DNA of 5,370 nt from a bacterium (GCA_003247275.1 QKAA01000036.1:1-5370); one strand, 5' to 3'. Shown: positions 1-5,370, numbered from the stretch's first letter. Numbers and translations are program-made. Notes: generated by a model not told the origin, from the letters alone.

Positions 1-2
1 TG

Positions 3-413
3 GAACGCCAATTATTAGGACTTATTATGCAATCATCTTCACCCAAAACTGAACTTGCCAGTATTTCCGCCGATTGGTTTTCTGAAATTCATTTAAAAAA
101 ACTCTGTCAGGCCCTGCAACAACATGCTGAAAGTGTTCACCAAAAAGGCGTTGAATTAGTCAAGCAATTGCCCGAAGCCATGAAACCATTAGCTCACGAC
201 GTGTACACGATGACGCCTGCTTGGCTCGAACAACAGCAATCAGAAATCGATGATCTCTTGAGTAAAACTAAGAAAAAACTCGAGCAAGTTTGGGCCAAAC
301 AACGACTTGTTGAAGTTGCTAAACTATTAGCCCAATCTGACGATCAAGAAATCGACACAGATGAATTATCCAAAGAATATCGAAAACTCGCAGAAATCAC
401 TGCTAATAGTTGA
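3..413 (+). CDS. dnaG: C-terminal fragment of DNA primase DnaG (5' end outside window)
   Basis: Seen: the first ATG is at 27, but the frame is open back to the window edge and reads ERQLLGLIMQ before and through that ATG. The gene is therefore cut by the edge, and the 128-residue reading from 27 is artificial. The visible 136 residues are all helical in character: a hydrophobic ERQLLGLI start, a DWF segment, then a long charged helix (about residues 80-130, rich in Lys, Glu, Leu) ending in DELSKEYRKLAEI. Known: the C-terminal helicase-binding domain of DnaG starts with an 'E..LLxLLL' helix and ends with a charged helical hairpin, and dnaG commonly precedes rpoD. Inference: this is the DnaB-interacting tail of the primase that makes RNA primers at the replication fork; the zinc-finger and TOPRIM domains lie upstream. 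This domain is weakly conserved, so the call rests on both pattern and synteny. A different helical protein is possible. Confidence 0.72.
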   Translation, partial: ERQLLGLIMQSSSPKTELASISADWFSEIHLKKLCQALQQHAESVHQKGVELVKQLPEAMKPLAHDVYTMTPAWLEQQQSEIDDLLSKTKKKLEQVWAKQRLVEVAKLLAQSDDQEIDTDELSKEYRKLAEITANS

Positions 414-419
414 GACTAC

Positions 420-448
420 TAGACTAACAACCAAGATCTCAGTATAAT
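420..448 (+). promoter_or_regulatory. Candidate sigma-70 promoter for rpoD
   Basis: A perfect TATAAT sits at 443-448. Seventeen bases upstream is TAGACT (420-425), matching four of six positions of the TTGACA consensus. Transcription would begin near 455, leaving a leader of about 110 bases before the rpoD start codon. It begins a few bases after the dnaG stop. In AT-rich DNA a TATAAT can arise by chance, and the -35 match is modest. Confidence 0.5.
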
Positions 449-531
449 ACCAACCAATAGATAGGGAAAAAAGAATCACCACCGATGTTTTCGGTAATTT
501 TTTGCGTTCCTTTTTTTGCCTCTGTTGGTAT
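447..531 (+). other. Nested inverted repeat in the rpoD leader
   Basis: Three nested pairings are visible. ATACCAAC (447-454) is the exact reverse complement of GTTGGTAT (524-531). An A-rich arm at 463-473 pairs with a T-rich arm at 511-521, with one mismatch and one possible G-U pair. The terminator-like hairpin 481-495 lies at the centre. The same A run (467-472) could instead pair with the T run at 498-503, so two mutually exclusive folds exist on paper. The outermost arm overlaps the TATAAT box, so a transcript starting near 455 would lack its left half. The structure may be a long dnaG 3' end fold or a leader element. Its function is unknown. Confidence 0.4.
481..503 (+). terminator. Terminator-like hairpin between dnaG and rpoD
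   Basis: ACCGA (481-485) pairs with TCGGT (491-495) around a five-base loop, followed by AA and six T residues (498-503). This is the layout of an intrinsic terminator, though the five-pair stem is short and only moderately GC-rich. It may end the dnaG transcript. If the TATAAT promoter at 443-448 is real, it lies in the rpoD leader and could act as an attenuator. Confidence 0.5.
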
Positions 532-568
532 GGTTAGTAATCAAGTGAAAAGATTGTAAAAATACGTT

Positions 569-1711
569 ATGCCAAAAAAAACAGACAAAGCAGCTGCGCC
601 GAGTACGCAGACAAATAAAGAAGCAAAAAAAGAACAGCTAAACAAGCAAATTGATGCTCTCATTAAATTTGGTGAAGAGCAGGGTTACATTTCTCAAGAC
701 CAAATTTTAGAAACCTTTCAACAGCCAGAACTGTATTTAGATGATCTCGACAACCTTTATGACGTTCTCTTAAGTAAGGGTATTGATGTTTTCGAAACTG
801 TTTCCGATGATCAAGATAAAGATGTTTCCGGTCCCACCGAGCTTGAAAAAGAATTAGAGCTCCTCTCAACCTTAGCTGATTCTTCTGTTTCCGACCCCGT
901 TCGCATGTACTTAAAAGAAATTGGCCGTATTCCTTTACTTACCCGCGATCAAGAAATTATCCTGGCTCAAAAAGTAGACGATAATGATGAAGCTGCCAAA
1001 TCTCACTTAATCGATTCCAACTTACGCCTTGTCGTGTCTATCGCCAAAAAATATATTGGTCGTGGCATGACCTTCCTTGACCTCATTCAAGAAGGTAACA
1101 AAGGTCTCATTCGCGCCGTCGAAAAATACGACTGGACTAAAGGCTTTAAATTCTCAACCTATGCTACCTGGTGGATTCGTCAGGCTATTACTCGGGCCAT
1201 CGCTGACCAAGCCCGTACTATCCGTATTCCCGTCCATATGGTCGAAACGATCAATAAGTTGGTCCGTATTTCTCGTAAATTAATGCAAGATTTGGGTCGC
1301 GAACCCACCCCCGAAGAAATCGCCAAACCTATGGGCATCTCCGCTGACAAAGTCCGCGAAATCCTCAAAATCTCCCAAAAAACTACTTCACTTGAAACTC
1401 CCATTGGTGACGATGACGACTCTTACCTTGGCGACTTTATTGCTGACGAAAATCAACTTACTCCTTATGAAGCAACCAGCAAACGTCTACTTAAAGAAAA
1501 TATTAACGAAGTTTTACATGCTCTTTCTGACCGTGAATCAAAAGTGCTCAAAATGCGCTTTGGTTTAGAGGGAGCCCGCCCCATGACTCTTGAAGAAGTT
1601 GGTAAAAAATTTGGTGTTACCCGTGAGCGTATTCGTCAAATTGAAGCCAAAGCCTTACGTAAACTCAAACACCCTTCCCGCCGCAAGAAACTTCAAGACT
1701 TCTTAGACTAA
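569..1711 (+). CDS. rpoD: Primary RNA polymerase sigma factor (sigma-70, RpoD/SigA)
   Basis: Directs RNA polymerase core to housekeeping promoters. Domains in order over 380 residues: a Lys/Ala-rich N-terminus (1-25); a region 1.1-like segment (about 24-78); region 1.2 with [17 protein letters not shown] (109-125); region 2 (about 143-225) with the region 2.3-2.4 stretch [20 protein letters not shown] that melts and reads the -10 box; region 3 (about 226-300) with [14 protein letters not shown]; and region 4 (about 305-380) with the -35-binding helix-turn-helix [20 protein letters not shown] (340-359) and the usual HPSRRKKL tail. All are near-identical to group 1 sigma factors. The length is at the compact end of the group, without the large insertion of the E. 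coli protein. The ATG is fixed by an in-frame TAA at 557-559, 12 bases upstream of it. No Shine-Dalgarno is visible. Residue 178 is Lys where Ile, Leu or Met is usual (QEGNKGL). The gene follows dnaG-like sequence, as in the macromolecular synthesis operon. Confidence 0.98.
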   Translation: MPKKTDKAAAPSTQTNKEAKKEQLNKQIDALIKFGEEQGYISQDQILETFQQPELYLDDLDNLYDVLLSKGIDVFETVSDDQDKDVSGPTELEKELELLSTLADSSVSDPVRMYLKEIGRIPLLTRDQEIILAQKVDDNDEAAKSHLIDSNLRLVVSIAKKYIGRGMTFLDLIQEGNKGLIRAVEKYDWTKGFKFSTYATWWIRQAITRAIADQARTIRIPVHMVETINKLVRISRKLMQDLGREPTPEEIAKPMGISADKVREILKISQKTTSLETPIGDDDDSYLGDFIADENQLTPYEATSKRLLKENINEVLHALSDRESKVLKMRFGLEGARPMTLEEVGKKFGVTRERIRQIEAKALRKLKHPSRRKKLQDFLD

Positions 1712-1722
1712 TTTTCAAAAAT

Positions 1723-2496
1723 ATGTCCAAAGAAAATGGTCCTCGACTAAAATCAACTGCCATCGAAGCCGTAACCCAATTGGGATATCGACCAGAGCTT
1801 GATCTCTATTCCAGAGAAACAATTCAAGTATTAAAAACAAAACTTCAAGAACAGCCAAATCTAAGCTATATTATCTACTTTAATCACATAGCATATGACG
1901 ACCCCTTATTCGCTGCCTATATTGCTAATAAAATCAATCCAGAAAATACCCCAGTTATTATCCCAACTTCATATTCCCATACTGAGCCAGATAATCCTGA
2001 TAATAAAAAATTCATAGCAATGGTTAGCATGGCCTCATGGGCAGGAATCCAAACCCCAAGGGTTATTCAAGCCTATCAACTTAATAATGAAAAGTATGAC
2101 TATACTTCAGAGCAGGCCAAAGAAACCTATTTTAAATTTTTTAAGACCATAAAACAAAACAAACAGGAATTCGGCCGAGTTGGAGTTCTCATTAGTCCCG
2201 AAGGCACTCGTAGTAAAACGGGGGAATTAGGGAAGTTTGAAGAGAGTTTTACAAAATTAGTTGGGATGCTCTCCTCAAAAGATGCTGAAGAAAAAGGTAG
2301 GGAGGACGTAGTATTTATTCCGCTGGCAATTCATTACCTTAAAGGCTATAAAAGGGAAAAACCCAATTTTACAAAACCAGTGGAACTTTCACTAGGACTA
2401 CCCTATTTTCACAAAAATGGTGATCCTCCACCCAATCCAAAACTGCTTAAGAGTTACTTATTCTCTCGACTAATTCCTTCCGTAAAAAAAGACTAA
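1723..2496 (+). CDS. PlsC-like 1-acylglycerol-phosphate acyltransferase family protein
   Basis: Probably transfers an acyl chain to a lysophospholipid or a related acceptor at the inner face of the membrane. Seen over 257 residues: the catalytic NHx4D motif as NHIAYDD (His55, Asp60) after a short hydrophobic strand (SYIIYF); the phosphate-binding motif as SPEGTRSKTGEL (Glu160, Gly161, Thr162, Arg163); and a later VVFIPLAIHY segment (196-205) matching the family's fourth block. Known: these three blocks define the glycerolipid acyltransferase (LPLAT/PlsC) superfamily. There is no clear N-terminal transmembrane helix, so it would be peripheral, and the acceptor cannot be told from sequence. The region between the two catalytic motifs (about 61-158) is long and includes acidic, Asn-rich stretches. 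It starts 11 bases after rpoD with no Shine-Dalgarno and is probably co-transcribed. Its codons look more A/T-ending than those in the C-rich second half of rpoD, which may reflect lower expression or a different origin. Confidence 0.85.
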   Translation: MSKENGPRLKSTAIEAVTQLGYRPELDLYSRETIQVLKTKLQEQPNLSYIIYFNHIAYDDPLFAAYIANKINPENTPVIIPTSYSHTEPDNPDNKKFIAMVSMASWAGIQTPRVIQAYQLNNEKYDYTSEQAKETYFKFFKTIKQNKQEFGRVGVLISPEGTRSKTGELGKFEESFTKLVGMLSSKDAEEKGREDVVFIPLAIHYLKGYKREKPNFTKPVELSLGLPYFHKNGDPPPNPKLLKSYLFSRLIPSVKKD

Positions 2497-2503
2497 AAGA
2501 AAC

Positions 2504-3064
2504 TCACGCCAAGAAACAGTTGTCCATGTGGTCGTTCACCAAACCACAAGCTTGCATATGGGCATAGATAATAGTTGGCCCCACAAACTTCATTCCTCGT
2601 TTTCGTAAGTCCTTACTCAATTCTTCCGCCTCAGGCGAAGTTACTTGATAATCGCTTGCAGTATTAATAGAGTGGTTAATCGTTTTCCCATTCACAAATT
2701 TCCACATATAATCATCAAAACTACCAAATTCTTTTTGAATATCCAAAAAAATTCGAGCATTGGTTACCGCTGCCTTAATTTTTAATCGATTTCGAATAAT
2801 AGCGGGGTCATGAGTCAATGCTTCTATCCTTTTTTCATCAAATAAAGCTACTTTCTCGGCCTCAAAATCAGCGAAAGCCTTTCTATATCCCTCGCGCCTG
2901 CTTAAGATTGTTCGCCATGATAATCCCGCTTGGGCTCCCTCGAGAATTAAGAATTCAAAATGTTTTTTATCATCATGAATTGGCCGACCCCACTCTTTAT
3001 CATGGTATTGTTCATACAACTCATCACCGGTCGGTACCCAAGAACAGCGTTGTTTTTTTAACAT
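2504..3064 (-). CDS. tag: 3-methyladenine DNA glycosylase I (Tag)
   Basis: Removes 3-methyladenine from alkylated DNA by cutting the N-glycosidic bond, the first step of base excision repair. The 186 residues align along their whole length with E. coli Tag. The structural zinc ligands are present: Cys7 (RCSW), His21 (YHDKEWG), His179 (VNDH) and Cys183. The base-binding pocket residues Tyr20, Glu42 and Trp50 (LEGAQAGLSW) correspond to Tyr16, Glu38 and Trp46 of E. coli. The segments IIRNRLKIKA, LSKDLRKRGMKFVG and MQACGLVNDH are family hallmarks. It starts two bases after the stop of the upstream unknown gene, with its Shine-Dalgarno inside that gene, so the two are almost certainly translated from one message. 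Its stop lies 7 bases from the stop of the convergent acyltransferase gene. The protein looks intact and functional. Confidence 0.97.
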   Translation of the reverse strand: MLKKQRCSWVPTGDELYEQYHDKEWGRPIHDDKKHFEFLILEGAQAGLSWRTILSRREGYRKAFADFEAEKVALFDEKRIEALTHDPAIIRNRLKIKAAVTNARIFLDIQKEFGSFDDYMWKFVNGKTINHSINTASDYQVTSPEAEELSKDLRKRGMKFVGPTIIYAHMQACGLVNDHMDNCFLA

Positions 3065-3066
3065 TT

Positions 3067-3567
3067 TTATATTCTCCTCGAATCATAGGCCCAGTGTAAT
3101 AATGCCTGTCGCTGTCGTTTTCGACAGGACAAGTCAAAGGGCAAGCAATTATTTTTAATTTGACTTATGTGACGCTTCATTGCTTTCCAGCGCTTAATTT
3201 GTCGCTCGTCATCTTCTATACGCCGCCCATAAAAATAACGACAATACCACTGAAACCAACCTCTCGGATCATCAGGATAAATCCAGCCTTTTTCCCCCCA
3301 AACCGATAATGGCTGGCTAGCCCTAACTCCAAAATAATTTAATTCGGGATCACTTTTTGCAGAACTTAACTTAGCTTCCATAAACCAATCTTTTGGAAAC
3401 TCTTGTTGGCAATCAGTCATATATTTGCCCCCAAAAACACCCATTGATAACATTTCTTTGGGAGTTAATTCGGGAGTAAATTTACTGGCAAAATTTTTAC
3501 CCATAGGCTCTACCAATTCATAACAATAACCCCGCTGCATCAAATCATCCACAATAATCGTCTTCAT
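3067..3567 (-). CDS. Conserved protein of unknown function, partner of tag
   Basis: I recall this sequence pattern from conserved hypothetical proteins in varied bacteria, but know no assigned function and do not invent one. Visible over 166 residues: an N-terminal part with FTPELTPKEMLSMGVFGGKY (30-49); a Trp/Pro/Gly-rich centre with LSVWGEKGWIYPDDPRGWF (87-105) leading into QWYCRYFYGRR (106-116); a basic stretch ERQIKRWKAMKRHI (121-134); and a C-terminal block with FDLSCRKRQRQALLHWAYDS (144-163). There are five cysteines (15, 53, 109, 141, 148), and no signal peptide or membrane segment. The density of Trp, Tyr, Arg and acidic residues suggests a compact cytosolic protein, perhaps nucleic-acid-binding or an enzyme. 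The ATG at 3567 has no strong Shine-Dalgarno and is directly preceded by a tiny ATG-AAG-TAG reading frame. It is coupled to tag, which suggests but does not prove a link to DNA alkylation repair. Confidence 0.85.
   Translation of the reverse strand: MKTIIVDDLMQRGYCYELVEPMGKNFASKFTPELTPKEMLSMGVFGGKYMTDCQQEFPKDWFMEAKLSSAKSDPELNYFGVRASQPLSVWGEKGWIYPDDPRGWFQWYCRYFYGRRIEDDERQIKRWKAMKRHISQIKNNCLPFDLSCRKRQRQALLHWAYDSRRI
3074..3079 (-). promoter_or_regulatory. Shine-Dalgarno of tag inside the upstream gene
   Basis: GAGGAG on the minus strand ends 9 bases before the tag ATG. It overlaps the last codons (Ser-Arg-Arg) of the upstream unknown gene, whose TAA lies between this site and the ATG. The arrangement implies translational coupling and supports the chosen tag start. 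Confidence 0.85.
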
Positions 3568-3595
3568 CTACTTCATTTTAAACTATGCTTTCAAA

Positions 3596-3628
3596 CTAAA
3601 ACCCGCCGGAAAAAATCCGAGCGGGTTT
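3596..3628 (-). terminator. Intrinsic terminator of the exporter/small-gene transcript
   Basis: On the minus strand AAACCCGC pairs with GCGGGTTT (eight pairs, plus-strand arms 3599-3606 and 3621-3628). It continues past a one-base bulge into TCCG/CGGA (four pairs, 3607-3610 with 3616-3619) around a five-base T loop. The 3' arm runs into TTTTAG on the minus strand. No T run follows on the plus strand, so the direction is minus. It lies 17 bases after the stop of the small basic gene and 28 bases before the next minus-strand start codon, separating the two transcription units. Confidence 0.88.
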
Positions 3629-3645
3629 ATCAATGTAAATAAGAA

Positions 3646-3759
3646 CTATTTACCCACTTTAAGGGAAGTCTTTAATTGCTTCTTTGGTTTGGATTGAGCG
3701 TTCTTCTTTACTTGATGTTGATTTTGTTTCTTGTTTGTTGCTCTTGTTTGAGTTGCCAC
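3646..3759 (-). CDS. Small, highly basic protein (37 residues), unknown function
   Basis: A short gene beginning with GTG at 3759 and ending with TAG. What supports it: a nine-base match to the 16S complement (GGAGGTGAT) with GGAGG ending 9 bases before the GTG; placement directly after the exporter stop; and a strong terminator 17 bases after its own stop, so the unit is gene-plus-terminator with no slack. The product begins MATQTRATNKK and ends LKTSLKVGK. It has ten Lys, one Arg and one His, six Gln, three Asn, no Asp or Glu, no Cys and no aromatic residue. It should be unfolded and strongly cationic. That composition suggests binding to RNA, DNA, the ribosome or an acidic surface. It has no hydrophobic segment, no double-glycine leader and no zinc knuckle, and it does not match the small ribosomal proteins I can recall (L36, bTHX). 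Its role is unknown, and its presence in the exporter operon may be incidental. Confidence 0.7.
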   Translation of the reverse strand: MATQTRATNKKQNQHQVKKNAQSKPKKQLKTSLKVGK

Positions 3760-3764
3760 CTGTT

Positions 3765-3774
3765 ATCACCTCCC
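3765..3774 (-). promoter_or_regulatory. Near-perfect Shine-Dalgarno of the small basic gene
   Basis: The minus strand reads GGGAGGTGAT here. GGAGGTGAT complements the 3' end of 16S rRNA over nine bases, the strongest ribosome binding site in the window. The exporter's TGA stop lies inside it, so ribosomes finishing the exporter would stop on the site for the next gene. GGAGG ends 9 bases before the GTG at 3759. Confidence 0.85.
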
Positions 3775-5370
3775 TTCAGAAAAATCTTCTTGGTTTGTAA
3801 TGGTCGAAAATATTTCCGCCGTTTGCATTTCTTGATAAGTCCCTTGATAAACAATCTTGCCTCCATGAAGCACTAACACCCGATCAGTAGGCTGGACAAT
3901 ATCGAAGTTATTAGTCACTGCTAGTACTGTTCTTCCTAAAGCAAAAGTCCGGAAATTTTCTAACATTTTTTTACGAGTCGACGGATCTTGATGAGAGAAA
4001 ACCTCGTCCACAATCAAGATTGGCGAACGTTTTAAATATGCCCGAGCCAGACACAAGCGTTGTCGTTGTCCACCAGATAAAAGTTCCCCTCGCTCACCCA
4101 CTTTAAATCCATAATTTCCCGAATGTTTTTCGATAAATTTATCCGCCACTGCCAATTGAGCTGCTTGTTTAATCTCTTCCATTGATGCCTCAGGGTTGCC
4201 AAAAGCAATTACATTTTTAATGGTGTCATTAAATAAAATTGTTTCCTGTGGTGCCAAAGCCATTGCGGCTCGCAACGTTTCCAGTCGATAATCTCGAATA
4301 CTATAAGAGCCCAACGTAATATCACCCGTATCCGGTTGATTCATCAGCCGTAACACTAACGAAGTCAGTGATGATTTTCCTGAACCAGAATAACCAATAA
4401 TAAAAGTCAAACTTTTATCCGGAAACTCACATGACACATCAGACAAAATCAACTCGCCCCTCGCCCCTTTTACTTCAACATGTTGGAATCGAATTGTCGT
4501 ACTGTCAATCGTTTCTACACTACCGGTATCCAACAACTGATGTTGGCTATCAAAAAAATCTTCCAAACGAGATAACCTGACAGAATCTTCCTTTAAAGAA
4601 CTGATAGCATTAATAATCGAAATCACTGGTTGGGTTAAATTATCTAAATAAAAAATATAAACGATCAACAAGCCCGCCGTCATATAACCAGAAAATACAC
4701 TAAAAACACCAAAACCAATTACCGCTGTATAGAGTGAAGAAATAACCACCCCCATAAATAACGACAGCAACAAATTTAGATGATTCAGTTTAAAATCAGC
4801 ATTGAGCGAACCTCCCATTTGCTGTTTATAGCGCGTCAAGATATTTGATTCTTGTCGATATGCTTGCACTATTTTTAGTTGAGCCAGTGACTGTTGAATA
4901 AATGAGTGGAGTGTTGAATACCGTGTTTCAGATTCTTGACTCGCTTCCGAAATCTGCCGATTAAACAGTCGCAAGCCCCAAGCCAATATCGGCAGGGCAA
5001 TAAACGTCACCACCGTCAACCTCGGTTCCATCGAAAATAAAATGAAACCAGTTAAAATCAAATAAAAACTATTGGTAATAATTGGAATGTAACCAAACTC
5101 AATCAATGAACCAATAGTTGAAGCGTCATAACTCAATCGATACGTATAATCTCCCACGTCCTGTTGCCGATAATAGCCAATGTCAAACGATTCTAAATTC
5201 TTAAAAGCTGAAATAGAAAAGTTTCTAATGATGGTGCTAATCACTGTGTTGGAGGTATATGCCTGAATATAATCTACTACATTTCCAAGCATGGTAATTA
5301 AAAAATACGCCGCTACTACAAAAATACCCAACGATTCTTTTGAGGGGAAATGAGACAACAGTGATCCGAT
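3766..5370 (-). CDS. ABC exporter half-transporter (membrane domain fused to ATPase), 5' truncated
   Basis: Exports an unidentified substrate across the cytoplasmic membrane using ATP. The frame is open to the window edge (it begins IGSLLSHFPS), so the start is outside, roughly 50-70 residues away judging by family length; the TTG at 5358 is not a true start. Counting that TTG codon as residue 1: membrane domain about 1-265 with hydrophobic spans near 10-30, 90-110, 113-130, 195-220 and 222-245. ATPase domain about 285-520: Walker A GYSGSGKS (322-329), Q-loop APQETILF (369-376), signature LSGGQ (427-431), Walker B ILIVDE (447-452) with catalytic Glu452. Odd: the D-loop reads SHQD instead of SALD, and the H-loop (switch) His is replaced by Asn483 (AVTNNFD where AHRLS is usual). 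No A-loop aromatic is obvious. It could be the degenerate half of a heterodimer whose partner lies upstream. The gene is followed by the small basic gene and a terminator. Confidence 0.93.
   Translation of the reverse strand: MGSLLSHFPSKESLGIFVVAAYFLITMLGNVVDYIQAYTSNTVISTIIRNFSISAFKNLESFDIGYYRQQDVGDYTYRLSYDASTIGSLIEFGYIPIITNSFYLILTGFILFSMEPRLTVVTFIALPILAWGLRLFNRQISEASQESETRYSTLHSFIQQSLAQLKIVQAYRQESNILTRYKQQMGGSLNADFKLNHLNLLLSLFMGVVISSLYTAVIGFGVFSVFSGYMTAGLLIVYIFYLDNLTQPVISIINAISSLKEDSVRLSRLEDFFDSQHQLLDTGSVETIDSTTIRFQHVEVKGARGELILSDVSCEFPDKSLTFIIGYSGSGKSSLTSLVLRLMNQPDTGDITLGSYSIRDYRLETLRAAMALAPQETILFNDTIKNVIAFGNPEASMEEIKQAAQLAVADKFIEKHSGNYGFKVGERGELLSGGQRQRLCLARAYLKRSPILIVDEVFSHQDPSTRKKMLENFRTFALGRTVLAVTNNFDIVQPTDRVLVLHGGKIVYQGTYQEMQTAEIFSTITNQEDFSEGR

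Noticed and set aside
447..531. 6S RNA or a known riboswitch in the rpoD leader
   Set aside because: The fold is too short for 6S RNA, and I recognise no conserved riboswitch core. It is reported only as an inverted repeat with an unknown role.
663..1404. Three short frames inside rpoD (663-869 minus, 1077-1283 plus, 1180-1404 minus)
   Set aside because: They are shadows of a highly conserved sigma factor frame, with no ribosome sites or domain patterns.
2818..3099. 93-residue plus-strand frame
   Set aside because: It lies antisense across tag and the end of the unknown gene, both clear coding genes, and shows no recognisable motif.
3676..3876. 66-residue hydrophobic plus-strand frame
   Set aside because: It is antisense to the Lys/Gln-rich small gene and the exporter tail. 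Its hydrophobicity follows from Lys codons read in reverse, and it starts at a TTG with no ribosome site.
5356..5358. TTG as the exporter start codon
   Set aside because: The frame stays open upstream to the window edge, and the membrane domain would lack most of its first helix, so the gene is cut by the window.
1..5370. Recoding of TGA to glycine, as in some candidate-phyla bacteria
   Set aside because: The dnaG-like gene, tag and the exporter all end on TGA at natural protein ends, and the small gene's ribosome site overlaps one of them. No in-frame TGA is needed to complete any gene.
1..5370. CRISPR array, insertion sequence, tRNA or defence island
   Set aside because: I found no spaced direct repeats, transposase motifs, terminal inverted repeats with target duplications, or cloverleaf sequence. 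The genes are housekeeping, repair and transport.

Overview
This is an AT-rich bacterial chromosome segment with tightly packed genes, ordinary bacterial genetics and TGA used as a stop. The protein content (a compact 380-residue primary sigma factor next to a DnaG-like C-terminus, a short PlsC-type acyltransferase, small repair genes) and the missing Shine-Dalgarno (SD) sites on the plus strand would fit a small-genome lineage of the Candidate Phyla Radiation (Patescibacteria). That placement is an inference with low to moderate confidence. The recoded lineages in which TGA means glycine are excluded, because four genes end cleanly on TGA.

Plus strand, 1-2496: the window opens inside the C-terminal part of a protein best read as primase DnaG. 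A 155-base leader follows, with a consensus TATAAT box and a terminator-like hairpin. Next come the primary sigma factor rpoD and, 11 bases later, a PlsC-like acyltransferase. dnaG followed by rpoD is the core of the classical macromolecular synthesis operon (primase for replication, sigma for transcription); the acyltransferase is an unusual rider.

Minus strand, 5370-2504, read right to left: a 5'-truncated ABC exporter half-transporter is followed by an unreported 37-residue, extremely basic small gene. The small gene's near-perfect SD overlaps the exporter stop codon. A clear intrinsic terminator follows. Then comes a two-gene unit: a conserved protein of unknown function and, two bases after its stop, 3-methyladenine DNA glycosylase I (tag). 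tag's SD lies inside the end of the upstream gene. The plus and minus blocks converge with only 7 bases between the last stop codons.

The points most worth a second look are the small basic gene behind the exporter, the exporter's altered H-loop and D-loop, the structured rpoD leader, and the uncharacterised partner of tag. I see no mobile element, CRISPR array, tRNA, rRNA or dedicated defence system. No stretch longer than 155 bases lacks a gene.
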